This document shows, one piece after another, positions 38,200-50,113 of a DNA stretch of 64,000 nucleotides. Both the position numbers and the translations under genes were made by a program. Below the pieces are notes generated by a model. It saw only the letters and a program-made list of their open reading frames with translations. It did not search any database and was not told where the DNA came from. Position 1 is the stretch's first letter. The number at the start of each line of letters is the position of its first letter. Source of the DNA: Paramecium tetraurelia (lineage: Eukaryota > Ciliophora > Oligohymenophorea > Peniculida > Parameciidae); contig NW_001799178.1 in NCBI RefSeq assembly GCF_000165425.1, positions 372,001 through 436,000 on the forward strand, read 5' to 3'.

Positions 38200-41100
38200 A
38201 TGTAAAATCAGCAACATCTCATCAGAGAAATTTATCTAAAGGATAAATCAAATGCGTTCCTCAGACAATAATGGGTTTAAGTCTTCGACTCACTTTTACC
38301 ACTACCATAAACCACTCTAATTGTTGATACTCTTTAGAAGATCGATACCCTCAAACATATATAAGAATTATTGTCGAAAACTAAAGCCATCACAGTGATA
38401 TCAGACACGAGTGAAGCCAATTACAATTGGTGTAATTTGGTCAACAAAAACTTCGAAGTTATTGTTGCAGATCTACGTGCAGAAACTAAATTGAACTCGT
38501 ATTAATACATTGGCATAAAATGGGTATGTATATGTGTTATTCTTAGTTATTAACAACAAAGGCCCAATTGGTGATAATATCAAACGATATAATATGCGAA
38601 CACCTAATTAATTGTTTTAACATTGCTTATGATAACATTATTGAAATTCCTTACTTGCAAACCCAATAAGATGAATTATTTTTAAGCATACCTTACGACT
38701 AAAAACTGACATATGTGTTATAATAGATAAAAAACTCTAATTCCGAGATTGATCGGGACATATTAGTATATTGTGAATCTTTGTACCAAATGGATTAAAT
38801 ATACTAAGCAATCTACTTTCATAATTAATTATCAGAATCAGAGGAATTCGAAGTGCATCAAATCATACCATTCTAATCGTACTATGAATAATTTGGTTAA
38901 CAATTGTTGGAAATGGTATATCCATAACAGAAGGGAAAAAGAAAGGTATTTTTGACACTAAATTACCAATAACTACAAAAGTATTTGTAAAATGTTCAAC
39001 AAAAAATATCATTAATCATTCATATGGGTTATTAGACTACAGTCAAGAAATTCTTAGAAGAAATCAATGCCATAGTTTATAAATAGTACAATCTCAGTAG
39101 ACATGATATCATCATTCGTAACAGAATTAGTTATTTTCCTAAAATCATTTATTTATTTGGATTTGACGAGTTCAAAGATTTAAAGGAACATAAATTGATT
39201 TTTGATGAAGAATTCACTTTCAATCCCCAAAATATCAAATTCTATGCCTAACAATTCAATGTCTAAATTGATTAATTGTAGAATGTAGTCGAATCAGAAT
39301 ATAGTTCTTTGTAAAACTATATTCCACTGATATATTATGAACCATTATTGGAGGCAGAGAATGAGACCTTTCATTATTACAGCAGTGTTGTCTCCACTCT
39401 TTTGACAGATGGAGAAATACTATCAGAAGGCAATGTGGAAAGTAAAAAGAATCCCTTTAAGAGTTTCCAAATTCATCAACAAAGGGAATCAATAATTAGA
39501 TCAAATCATTATTGGTCAAAGATGGGAGATATTACTTCATGGATTTAATTAATAAATAAATTTATCATTTTTATTGAAGATATCAATTCCAAAGATGATG
39601 AAAAAGAATAAGAAAATTCTAAAAATGAATTAATAAAATGGTGTAGATTATAAAACATCAACATTCCTAAAATGATATTGATTCTAGCCTATAATGAATA
39701 CATAATAGATTTAACTTAAAAATATGTATTAATATCTCCTTATTTAGGTCTCCGAATACTCAGTCATTAATAAATGTTGTTCACTTGATTAATTAAAATT
39801 GAATAGAACTGTCTCTTTAAAGAAACAATAATCAATGCCAGAACATTCAGAAGACATATAAGCCTGCTTATTAAGGCTATTTTATAAAGGACTAAGCATC
39901 TTTAGTGGACATAAGAGTGCTGGTTACTATAATTATGTTGCGAATCAGAAATTTAAATTATGCTATAACAATTTGATGGCTATCATTGGAGACTTCCCTC
40001 TAACTTGTATAGTTATGGCTTTGTTGTAAAAGAATCAGTAATATGAAATTAAATATTCTACCAAAATAGATGACATTATGATACCTCAATTAGCACCTAA
40101 AGCATTTGTCAAAGAACATAAACTACAATTCATCTAGAGATAATCCTTACATTTGAATGAAATAACCTTTAATGGCATTGGTCAAGTTCTATTTAATGAA
40201 TTATGGAAACATCAATCAGGTCCACAATTATCTTAGGATTGCATTTTACAACCTAACATCGAGATGAATTGTATTACAGTGTTGTATGATCCTAATGTGG
40301 CCAAAAAGGAGATTATAGAATAGGAGTTGAATAGTAGAATTAAAGAATTGCAGAACTTTTACAGAAATTAAGTCAAAGAAATACCTTATGAGAATGATTC
40401 TAAATTTATAATGCAAGCGTATAAATATATAATAATCATAATAGTGGTGGAAGCATGAAGGATTGGATTGAAAAAAGTGCTTACAAGACTTTCTTCATAG
40501 AAGGCCTACCTTTAGATATTACTCAGGAATTGCTATAAGAGTTCTTGTAGGAAGTGATTATTTCAGAAATGAAGCTGTATAAAGAGGGCGATAAAATAAC
40601 AGCCAGAATATCTCTATAAGATCATGATGATTTACTTTTTTGTTTGGAGAATATCAAAGAATACAAGGATAATTAATTGAAGGTTTATACTCAACAAGAT
40701 CAATTTGAACATAATGAAGAAAAACTACTTTTCAATGAGCATTACAAAATAATCATAACATGGAACTTACATTTAAATAAAGGTATTGCTATTGTCAAAT
40801 TGAATTCTCCACACCTATTTAATACAGAAGAATTTGAAACAATATAACATCTGACATATAAGATGAATCTTAAAAGTGTTTACGAGGATGAGTAAACAGT
40901 ATTAGCAGATTTAAAATAACAACATAAAGATATTGATATAAAATCAGTCACAATAGATAAATAATTAAGATATGAAAATAATGGAGATCTCTAATTAGAA
41001 ATACAAAAACTATTATCTAATATTCCTCAAGACAAATATAAAATAGACTCGATTACAAAATAAAATTGTAAAAGAATTTTGACTCTCAATGTTTATGACA

Positions 41101-42489
41101 AAAATATTATGGAATAATTTATTCTCTTACATAATCAGATCAAATAATTTAGAGGGTTGAAGGTCTAATTAAATGTAAAGCCTTTGTATTACCATGATTA
41201 CGAAGGACCAATTGAAATGAAATAAATAGTAGAGGAAATATTTGATGAAAAGAAACTTAAACTTGGTTAATATACTATTACAAGTGACGATGAACTTAAA
41301 AGAGTGAAAGTTACTATTGAATGTTGGAACAAATAGGATCATGAATAATTGAACAAAGAAATATAGGATGCATTCACTCCAAAAATAATTAAGTCTTCAT
41401 AAGATTTTGACATCACAGTTATATTTAGTTAATCTGGTACAAGATTCCTTAAATTCTAAGAAGAATCTTTATAAATTCTAATTAGGTAGGATTTTATTAA
41501 TAATCAATTATTTGTAAATAGTTCTTAAATCAAATACAATCAATTAACCAAAGCAATCAAAGAATTTGTATCTGATTGTTCTAAAAGTATAATTTAGATT
41601 CCTAAGAATTGCATAAGATTAATAATGGGAAACGATTCTTAAGGACTTAACGAAATCAAGAAGAACTTCGACTTAAAGAGTGTTAAATTCAATAGTATTT
41701 CAGGTGAATTACAACTATTTGGTGATTAAAAAAATCTTGATGCAGCTATCATTTCAATTAGTGAAATTATATCTTCTCAATAACAATAAGATAAACCAAT
41801 CAATGCCTTAACTTGTAACTATTGCTTTGATAATATGAAAAATGGATATATGCTCCAGGGTTGTGGACATAAGTTTTGTCTTTAGTGTATTATGTTCAGC
41901 ATTCAAAATTCATTGGGAGATATGACTTAATTGCCTATTAAATGTCCATAATGTAATTAAGGAATACTTTTGGCTGATTTACACATTTTAATTGATGAGC
42001 CTAGTTGGGAAAAGTTAATAAAATTATCCATCAACAAATGTAATAAATTTAATATTATAATATTAGATTTATAAGATCATGCTGCATAGATAGCTTTTTG
42101 TTTGACTCCAAATTGTCCAATAATTCATTTCCAAAAGATTCCAAGATATACCTGTAAAAAGTGCTAGAAACAGTATTGTAATTCATGCAGAGTATTATTT
42201 ATCATTCATCCTTTAGACTGCCTATCATTATGGATAAACTTGTAGAGAATTCAAAGCTGGTAATGAAGATTCCATTAACATATATATGAAGAAGAATGAT
42301 GTAAGAAGATGTCCTCATTGTAAAATATTGATTCAAAGAATTGATGGTTGTTATAGAGTTACTTGTACAGGATGCAAAAAAAGTATTTGCTGGAAAAATA
42401 AAGCAGATGGTACACCATGTATGGCAATCTTTGAAACATCTTCAGAATGTTATTCACATTTAACCAAAGAACATGGTGGATATTGGTGA
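38200..42489 (+). CDS. DEAH11-like RBR E3 ubiquitin ligase with degenerate helicase part
   Basis: Introns of 23, 22, 26, 27 and 25 nt leave exactly 1,388 codons. The C-terminal quarter is a RING-IBR-RING module: RING1 near residues 1160-1210 (CNYCFDNM, CGHKFC, CPQC), IBR near 1240-1290, and RING2 with CPHCK and IDGCYRVTC, the last Cys being the expected catalytic thioester residue. The middle contains RRM-like segments. The N-terminal ~550 residues align with the second RecA and helical parts of plant DEAH11/12 helicases (ILVYCES and KRKVFLT stretches), but no Walker A, no DEAH box and no Gly-Arg-rich motif VI are present. So it should be a ligase with a pseudo-helicase. Substrate unknown. 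Confidence 0.8.
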
Positions 42490-42675
42490 TTTGAACAATA
42501 TATATATTTATAGATCAATTTATTTATTTGAGTTTCCTGTCAATTAAGTTTAATAATTAAACTATTTATTTAACTGCTAGTACTAATCATAGAGTTATTA
42601 TCAATTAAATTCTAAATTGATATTTCAATCGTAGTCTTTATTGTAAATTGGCATTTTAATAATAATCCTAACATT

Positions 42676-43017
42676 TCAAATTAGCTCAATGCTATAATAG
42701 GTGCTTAACCAGTTCTTATTAAACATGTGATATGCAAAGTAGTGTGTTTCATTTAAAATATTGTATATCAAGATTGCATAAACTAATCTAGTACTAAATT
42801 CTAGCAATAATAATTTTAAAACCTTTAAATAATCAAGAAGCCATACTGTCTTATATATACTTTCATTTATTTTCCCACTTATATTCAAAAATCTTCTCAC
42901 TTATTTTTATTCAACTTTAGAGGTGGATTCAGACAGAATTTCAATCCCAAACTCACAAATATTATAAGTATCCTTGACTTTGAATTTTTAATAAAGAAAG
43001 AAGTCCTATTTCTTCAT
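42676..43017 (-). CDS. Hypothetical helical protein, 113 aa
   Basis: A 114-codon frame without intron. After a polar N-terminal 40 residues the protein is rich in Leu, Ile and Tyr and looks like three or four amphipathic helices rather than membrane segments (LLDYLKVLKLLLLEF, then ending TYYSIELI). It lies convergent to the RBR ligase gene (186 bp apart) and divergent from the B-box gene (176 bp). No family recognised. Confidence 0.5.
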
Positions 43018-43193
43018 GATCAATATTTTTTCTTTTAAATATATTTATCAATTCTAGGCTACTAACTGCAAAATGCATTCCTTTGATTAGAATTAAAAAT
43101 CTATATACAGCGTTATAATAGTGATATCAGTTGATATAACCGCAAATATATATTGCATTATCTCTAATTGTTAAATTTATATTTCATTTATAA

Positions 43194-44492
43194 ATGTCTG
43201 AGGATATCAAGTCTAGAGTCATGAATTACTTTAATTGTCCGTTGGGAGATATACATGAAGGAGAATAACTTAACTTTGTTTGTCTTGAGGCAAATTGTAA
43301 AGAAATGGGACTCATCTGTCCTGTATGCAGAACTTAAAAACATTCCAAGCACAAAGTCATTCCATTGAAGATCTTTCTAGCAGATATCTATACTAATATA
43401 AATGCTAAGCAAAATTAAAATTCTTTGGATTCCTTACTCGTGCAATTAGATTAATCTCGCTTGAAAATGTTATCCAGTCTTAAAGACATTGTCCAAAAAA
43501 TGGTTTTGTATGACATTTATGTCTTATCAATAGACAAATAAAATTGCTTGAAGAATAAATCAACTTAAGTTATAAGAATACAAAATAGAGATTATAGGAA
43601 TAGAATCAAACATAGATGAATTTTCCTCTGTTGTTTTAATAAATCCTAAATACTCAATATAAGAATGTGGAATTATTAAAATAAGATGTACGTAAGATCA
43701 TCGACAATGTAAGTCAACTCCAACCTGGCAAAATTGAAATTGACTTTAAACCTTAAAAATTGTTTGATTCCTATTAAAAAGCTGTAAATATTCTGTAATT
43801 ATCATTCTAGTCACAAGAGGCAGTTAATCAATTATAGATGTTATTTACATCGTTTAAATAATCAACTTAAAAAATAGTGAAACCAATTGAAAAGTTTACT
43901 TTGCCAGTTGTTAGTCATAATCAAATCAATTTCATTTTTAGTTAAACATTGAAATCGGCGACAATTAATGTTCAAGATTTAAAAATAGCCACTCAATAAG
44001 TGTAATAGAATACTGAAAATCGATTTATTTTAATTGAACCATCTATTTAAGATTCATCTAAAATTGCCTTTAAAATTGTAAATTTAACTAATTTCATTGG
44101 ATTGGGAATTGGTTTGAAGAACGTTCTTCAAACAAAGAAGTAAGAATACGATTTAATCCATTAGCATGAGATTTGATTAATAGTCAATAGGACATGGTTC
44201 ATACATGGCATCATCAAACGATCTTGTATTTTCACATCACAAATAGGAGGAAAATATGATATCTAAATCTTTTCCATTTGCAACTGGAGATATTGTGATT
44301 TTAGATGTCAATTTTGAAAATTAGGTATTTTAATAGATATCTATGTATTAGATAATAAAGTTTAAGAATAAGAACTCATAGAATGAACCAATATCACTTA
44401 CATTTGACATTCCAGAAAATGATGAAATTGTTTTTTGCGTTAATATGGGTAGTGTAGGAGAAAAGGTGGAAATTTTAGACGATTGGGATTGA
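43194..44492 (+). CDS. B-box coiled-coil protein with SPRY-like C-terminus, 406 aa
   Basis: Introns of 26, 25 and 27 nt give 406 residues. The N-terminus has spaced Cys/His ligands (NCPLGDIH, CLEANC, CPVCRTQKHSKHK) fitting a B-box-like zinc finger. A coiled coil spans about 85-180. The C-terminal part has GIGLKN and GHGSYMASSND with FPFATGDIVILDV, a layout like the SPRY/concanavalin-like domain that ends many Paramecium B-box proteins. No RING finger precedes it, so ligase activity is not supported; a binding scaffold is more likely. Confidence 0.65.
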
Positions 44493-44716
44493 TTGTAATA
44501 TAAAAGCAATATTATTTAAATAAATAAAATTTTCATATTCTAAAAACAAATTATAGAATATATGTGATATGATTCTATTTAATCAATTACTTTGACTAGA
44601 AGCATCAACAACTTGAATTTTTATTTGGATTGTTTGTTGTTATGATTTCATATAAAAGTAAAATTTTATTATATATTTAACTTAAAGATGTTATTATAAG
44701 TTTTAGTAATTAATTA

Positions 44717-45695
44717 TCAGATTTACAAAGAGAGCAATGACCATCTGTATTCCATTTCATCTATGATTTAGGACGAATCAGCTTCTTCACCTTGCATCCA
44801 AGGATGAGACTGAATTTCAGGAATCTTTAATAAAATATTTATATATTAATTACTGATAATCTCCGATTTGGATTAAAGGCCAGAAGTTTGACTATAATAT
44901 CCTTTAATTCAGCTGAAAACTCAAACTAATGCTTCTCCCAAAACTTTCCGATTTATTATCTTAATAATCAATACAAATATTACCTATAGATGAACTAATA
45001 ATTTGGATCGCACTTAATGTTAGCATTATGAAAAGGACTAGATCCAGCACAAATTTAAAATAAAATAACTCCTAACTAAAACAAATCTGCCTCCACTGGG
45101 TGATATGGTTGTCTCAGGTATATCTCTGGAGCTGCAGTTTAAGGTGTCCCAACATAACTATGTTCATTAAAATAATAAATTACTCAGTCACTTTTATTCT
45201 TCTTCCCTACTCATCTAAATATTGAACAGCAAATCCAAAATCACAAATCCTCAACTTATATTAATCATCCAATAATATGTTTTCTAATTTTAAATCTCTA
45301 TGAGCAACACCCATCTTGTGAATCTTATCAATTACTATTAATAATATTTTTGCACTATTACTGAATATCATCTGTTTGAAGAAATTTCTGGCTATGTTTT
45401 CTTCCAATCTTGATTATTGTAAGTATTATAGTAAGTTTCCGTACTTAGCATAATCCATCATTATGCACCCTCTTAGTTGACTTTCTCTTATTCTAATTAC
45501 TCCAGAAATGTGACTCAACTTGTTCATTATACGAATCTCGTTCTCATATAGTTGATCTTTTTAAGCCTTGAACACTTTCAGTGCCATCAATTCTCCAGAT
45601 CTTGAAACTAATTGGACACTAATTCTCATTTAAAATTAATACTCAGCTGAAATCCCACATCCTATTTTGCTTATTACGCTGTATTCCTCTTCCAT
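44717..45695 (-). CDS. Serine/threonine protein kinase, compact
   Basis: Introns of 27, 26, 24 and 29 nt give 290 residues, barely more than a kinase domain. The catalytic loop HRDLKLEN, the DFG triplet (CDFGFA), the activation-segment end GTPQTAAPE, and the VAIK-type lysine (LMALKVF) are all present. The glycine loop is weak (IGCGISAEYQ). The C-lobe ends with HPWMQGEE. The fold fits the CAMK/AMPK-like group that is expanded in Paramecium. No regulatory domain follows, so regulation is unclear. Confidence 0.88.
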
Positions 45696-46236
45696 TGATG
45701 TTTAACACATATTGATAATAAAATTTATAATATTAGAAGATAGGAATTATAATGGCTAAATATTAATCAAATACAATAAACTCAGTAATAATTATATATT
45801 ATAAGTTTATTCGCCATCATTTCATTATCACAAAAATATTCAACACTACCAAACCAATATTTCTTATAAAAAATATCCATTATTAGATTTCCTCATAATG
45901 TGAAAATATTTATTATTAAATTTATTTGCATTAAGACTTTATCTAAATATAGTCACCACATGTTCTTATTATAATTGCTTAATAATATGTATTATAATAA
46001 TAAAAATATTTATCCATTGATTGCGGAGTGGAGGTTATTCCTCTTCCATTACAAGGAGGAGGCTGCGAGTTATATTCTGGCTTTGATTAAGTTTGTTATT
46101 TGTTAATTACTAAATAAAATATACTAATTATTCAATCATATGAAGGCTTATTAAATATCAAGATCATTTTTGACTGAATATAACTTTATTATTATTTGAA
46201 GATATCGAAAATTAAGGAATCTATGTTTTAATAACT
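45696..46236. other. AT-rich stretch with a GC-rich island and competing small frames
   Basis: Most of this 540 bp is featureless and AT-rich, but 46015-46090 is distinctly G+C-rich and can form a hairpin (CCTCTTCC against GGAGGAGG around an ATTACAA loop). Both strands can be read as protein there: minus strand, 45817 to about 46130, with a Pro/Gly/Ser segment (NSQPPPCNGRG); plus strand, from about 45990, with an AEWRLFLFHYKEEAAS stretch. Neither has a clear start and intron structure. It may be a small gene or a structured RNA. Confidence 0.35.
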
Positions 46237-46905
46237 ATGGTTATTAGTTTTTCTCATTAATATACTCCTAAAATCAAAACCCTTGATAACTTATAAATTT
46301 CTGAATTAAAAACCTTGATAACTTTTTCCGAATATAAGGAAAATAAAAACGTATCTTCTTTATTGTGCCAATTTCAGATCCATCAAGTAGTAAGGTTCAC
46401 ACGTAATGGCTTGAATTTTTTCATTAATTCATTGGATAATATTGATCCTATGAAGCAACTTGGAGCAACTGTCTCTATTGTAATTCCTGATTTTAATTAT
46501 TTTTATACTATAAATAAACTACTAGTAAATTTAAACATTCAATATAGTATTTAATATTTTGAAATAAAAAAATAAAAATTTATTTAATAATTCTCAAGTC
46601 AATTAACTTTAGGAATATAAGATCTAATCGAAAGACTCATATTTAGAATCAAATCATTTAGATTCTTAGAAGAAATTCAAAATATATGCTTTCATTTTTT
46701 AATTTAATTTTAATTAAGCTTAATCATCATGAATATAAGTCTTATAATTTTTCTTACTTTTAATCAAATAATTTATTTTTTCTATCTCTCGAAGTTAACT
46801 ATTTCTGCCTTTAAGTTATTAATCAGGAATTAATTAACTTCTAATTCTAGGAATTTTATTTTTATTATTAAAAAATTTTTAAATTTTAGTTGTTATATTA
46901 TATGA
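46237..46905 (+). pseudogene. Open frame with a carboxypeptidase propeptide-like fragment
   Basis: A code-6 frame of 222 codons. Residues about 25-105 have balanced composition and resemble the activation propeptide of M14 metallocarboxypeptidases: two beta-alpha units, with VSIVIPDFNYF and a later LVNLNIQYSI comparable to the family's ...GIxYSIMIED end. No catalytic domain (no HxxE...H zinc site) follows; the rest is Phe/Ile/Leu-rich and looks non-coding. I read it as the remnant of a truncated carboxypeptidase gene. The similarity is weak and by eye; a short genuine gene is the alternative. Confidence 0.3.
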
Positions 46906-47109
46906 GTTAAGCTATAAATATATTATTTTACTTACTAGTCACTTAAAGGAGAAGACGATAAAAGGATAAAATCTTCATCAACTTCGAAAAAATACTTGTT
47001 ATGTTCTAAAAGTTAAGAATCTTATTTAAAAATGAAAATTTATATCTGAAATTGTTTAATAAATCAATGTTTCGTATATTTGATATTGGTTAATAAATTG
47101 TAAACTAAC

Positions 47110-48110
47110 AATATTGAATAATGTTGAAACGCTTTCTTTCTGTAAATAGCCTCTGCAAACAGAGGAGCTAATATTAACTAGATAGGATATCAACAGACAA
47201 TCTGCAGATTCTTTCTCCTAAGATCTCATCTTCTTGGGGTTTGAAGGAATTATATTTATATAATAATTAAAAGGCAAGTATATTATAACTATAATCTAAT
47301 CTAAGGAAGGACTGGAAAGATTGATAAATTCTTTGCCAGAGAATAAGGCATGAGTTGCAAATGCAAAAACTCTAATAGCTCCTTGTTCCTTCAAGACTTT
47401 AGAGACTTCAGAGAGTGTGCTCTTTGTAAATATAAAACTATGTGTACTGCAGTATCAATCATGTCATCTACTATGATGCAATCCTGAAAATATATTATTA
47501 AGGATACATTTGAAATTTCAGTCATTCTTGTAAAAGTCTATTTTGGTTGTAATTATAATAACTGCTAATTTAAATTTTTAAGCAAGTTTATTTAGTCAAT
47601 AGTAATGTACCACCATTATTATTTTTCATGATGATGCTCTTCTTAAAGCAGATACTAATAATAATAATTCTATTAAATTATCATTGACAGGAGGAGAAGT
47701 GGATTGTATGATAAAAACATCTTTTCCTCTAATATTATTGAGAACCTAAGTTATGTATTATATAAACTTAAATTTGGCATTCCCGATATGCAAATTTTCA
47801 AGGGTCATACTTCTTAATTTAATATTCAAATATTCAGCAATCTTTAATAATCAATTTAATGGAATAATACCTTCTGCCAACTCTTTATTAGAATTACCGG
47901 ATAAGATAATAGTATTTTTGCTATGATAGATGTAAGGATATGCTAAAAATCATCTTCAGGTTCTAAAGTCCATTTAAATGCACAATTCAGCCTATCGCCG
48001 TATTTCTTGATGTTACGGTTGACTTGTAATCTTAGTTTCTATCTGTAGCAAATAGTTGATAGTAATCTAACTAACATCAGTTGTTTGGCATTATTTCGAA
48101 AGATATTATA
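47110..48110 (-). pseudogene. Decayed PRPP synthetase (ribose-phosphate pyrophosphokinase)
   Basis: Family blocks appear in order on the minus strand but in different frames: [32 protein letters not shown] followed by an in-frame TGA, CIIVDDMIDTA (the PRPP-binding loop), FAFATHALFSGKEF, and LAPLFAEAI near the end. Frame changes not explained by introns occur near the start, after the first block, before RICRLS and near the end. About 100 residues between LRRASS and the PRPP loop, including the flexible-loop and catalytic His regions, are missing or unrecognisable. Two ordinary introns (24 and 26 nt) around the PRPP loop are still intact, so the decay is fairly recent. Confidence 0.75.
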
Positions 48111-48331
48111 ATGTCTGAAATGAGCTGAAAATCTTTGTAAACATAAAAATAGATATTTTTATTCATCTTTAAACAATAAATAAGATTTCACTTTTATAGA
48201 TACTATTAATACACATTAGATAATAAATTTTAAGATTTAGAAGTATTATATACAATAATTACATAATTCAATTATTAGTTTGATAAAATAAAATAATATA
48301 AAAAGTCTTATTTAAATATATTGATTTTGAA

Positions 48332-49172
48332 ATGATTGATGATTTAGATAAGCAATAAGAAGATGATTGCATGAATTAATATTGTAGAAACGAATAAACA
48401 TAAGTTTGGCCAGCTAAATTCAGCAATTAAACTCTGTTTTTCTGTTAAGAATGTTTAAATTTATATAATGAAAAGAAGTGCTGTTATTTTTGTGCATAAG
48501 TATATATTTACATGAAAATTAAGGTTTATTCTGATGACAATTAAAATTTTTTGGATGGTCAGAAATGGATAGGCTGTGATCAGGATGGATGTGAAAAATG
48601 GGTATTATATTTATTTATAGTAGTTTAGACTCATTTATAATGTGAATCAAAAAATGGTATTTCCTAAATTGACACCTTGGTGGAAGATACTAAATATAAA
48701 TATATTTGTCCATGGTGTAGGATCGAGGATTAAAAACAAAGATTTTCAAAAGCCCCTTGCAGAATAATGAACAAAAAGGCTCTCAAGTATTTAGAAAAGA
48801 TGAATCGAAGACAGAATAACCCAAATGAATAGACATAACATAATATTTAAGCTAATGTGCAATAGTTTTATTATTGTCCATCTGCATCAAGTAAGCAATC
48901 TTATCTTGAGGAATTACTTAAGAAAAACGGTAGATGTTCAAAATAATATAATAGGTGGATTTTGTTAGTAGGCTACATAAGAGGAAATCTAAGTAGATCT
49001 TTAAAAAATGATGTCTTTAATGAAATAATGAATAAATATGTATATACTTTATTTTTATGTTATTACTCATATATTCAATTAGTGGATGAAGCAAGAAACT
49101 GTTAAGAATTTCCATATCTGCTCTGTTAATGAAGATGAGGTGGAATTTCAATGTACCCATCAAGTTTAGTGA
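48332..49172 (+). CDS. PHD-finger protein
   Basis: Introns of 24, 27 and an unusually long 43 nt give 248 residues. A Cys-rich N-terminal segment (CRNEQ, CQECLNLYNEKKCCYFC) precedes a PHD finger near residues 75-125: WIGCDQDGCEKW, then THLQCES across an intron, and a CPWC end. The long linker is Lys/Asn/Gln-rich. PHD fingers read histone H3 tails, so a nuclear role is likely. The last exon is uncertain: without the 43-nt intron the frame stops at 49130-49132 instead. Either way it overlaps the end of the convergent gene below. Confidence 0.7.
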
Positions 49173-50113
49173 TATTTAGAAGATGAAAGTGTCTAATATT
49201 TTGAAAATCTCCAATCGACTTAATGATAGCTGCGAACCTAAATTCACTGCCTCTTTCTAATTTCTCGATCTCTAAAGCTAAAAGAATCTTGAATCTTCAT
49301 TACATAATTCAGTAGCCACTTCACTATCAGCAGTCAATAATAAATCAGGGTGGAATTCACTTTCTGCTGGATCCATTTTCACTAAAATGTTAACAGAATG
49401 ATGAAGGAACTTCAATAAAGATTATTGATTATCCTCTACTCTGATCGCAAAACCTAACCTTAACAGAAATATTTTACCCTTCCAATCTACTATTGTTCTA
49501 TCGACGTACTTTTATTCGCAATATTATTAAAATTGGACATTTTGGAATACTTTTTGTTTTGAGCATTTCTCTAAATAATCAGTCCAAGTGTCAGCAATAG
49601 TGATATTAGGACTGTAATGTTGATGATAGTCCATCCACTATGAAGTGGGTATCTCCATTATCCTATACCATAACACCCCTAATGTTAAAATCAACAATGA
49701 AATTCCTATAACTATTCTTTTTGTTAAAATGATTCCCAACTCTCCAATTTTGAATGACATCATCTTTAATAATATGATAATACTCATACTGAGTCCTTTA
49801 CACCTAATACGTGAAAGACTTTTCCATCACCCCCTATTACTTGATGGCATGCAGAACATCTAAACTTATCCAATCAAAATACTTATGAATTAAAGTTCTT
49901 GTTATTAACATTATAATTGGAATTAATAGAATACTTGCCATAAATCCAAAAATTAGCAAAATTAAGAAACAAGCAATGTAGCTTAAATATCCATTCTTAT
50001 AAGTAATCGCTGAAACTGTTGAGTTCGAACAGAAAGGACATTTGATTTATTTAGGCCTACATCATATTTTAGATTTACTAATTTCCTAACACTAAATCAT
50101 TGCTTAGAATCAT
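49075..50113 (-). CDS. LITAF-like/wolframin-like fusion membrane protein, 313 aa
   Basis: Introns of 22, 23, 26 and 26 nt leave exactly 314 codons. Residues about 15-80 fit a LITAF domain: CPFCSNS, then TYKNGYLSYIACFLILLI as the membrane-dipping segment, then CSACHQVIGG as the second CxxC. A second membrane helix lies near residues 115-133 (IVIGISLLILTLGVLWY). The C-terminal ~140 residues resemble the C-terminal domain of wolframin (WFS1): a VDWKGKI strand, NILVKM, then LLLTADSEV and ERGSEFRFAAIIKSI. LITAF proteins sit on endosomes and wolframin in the ER. If the third intron were not used, the locus would read as two abutting genes sharing ATGA. Confidence 0.6.

Noticed and set aside
49794-49797. 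Two genes overlapping as ATGA, as in a bacterial operon
   Set aside because: A regular 26-nt intron starts at this point and joins both parts into one frame; overlapping start-stop pairs are not expected in a ciliate.
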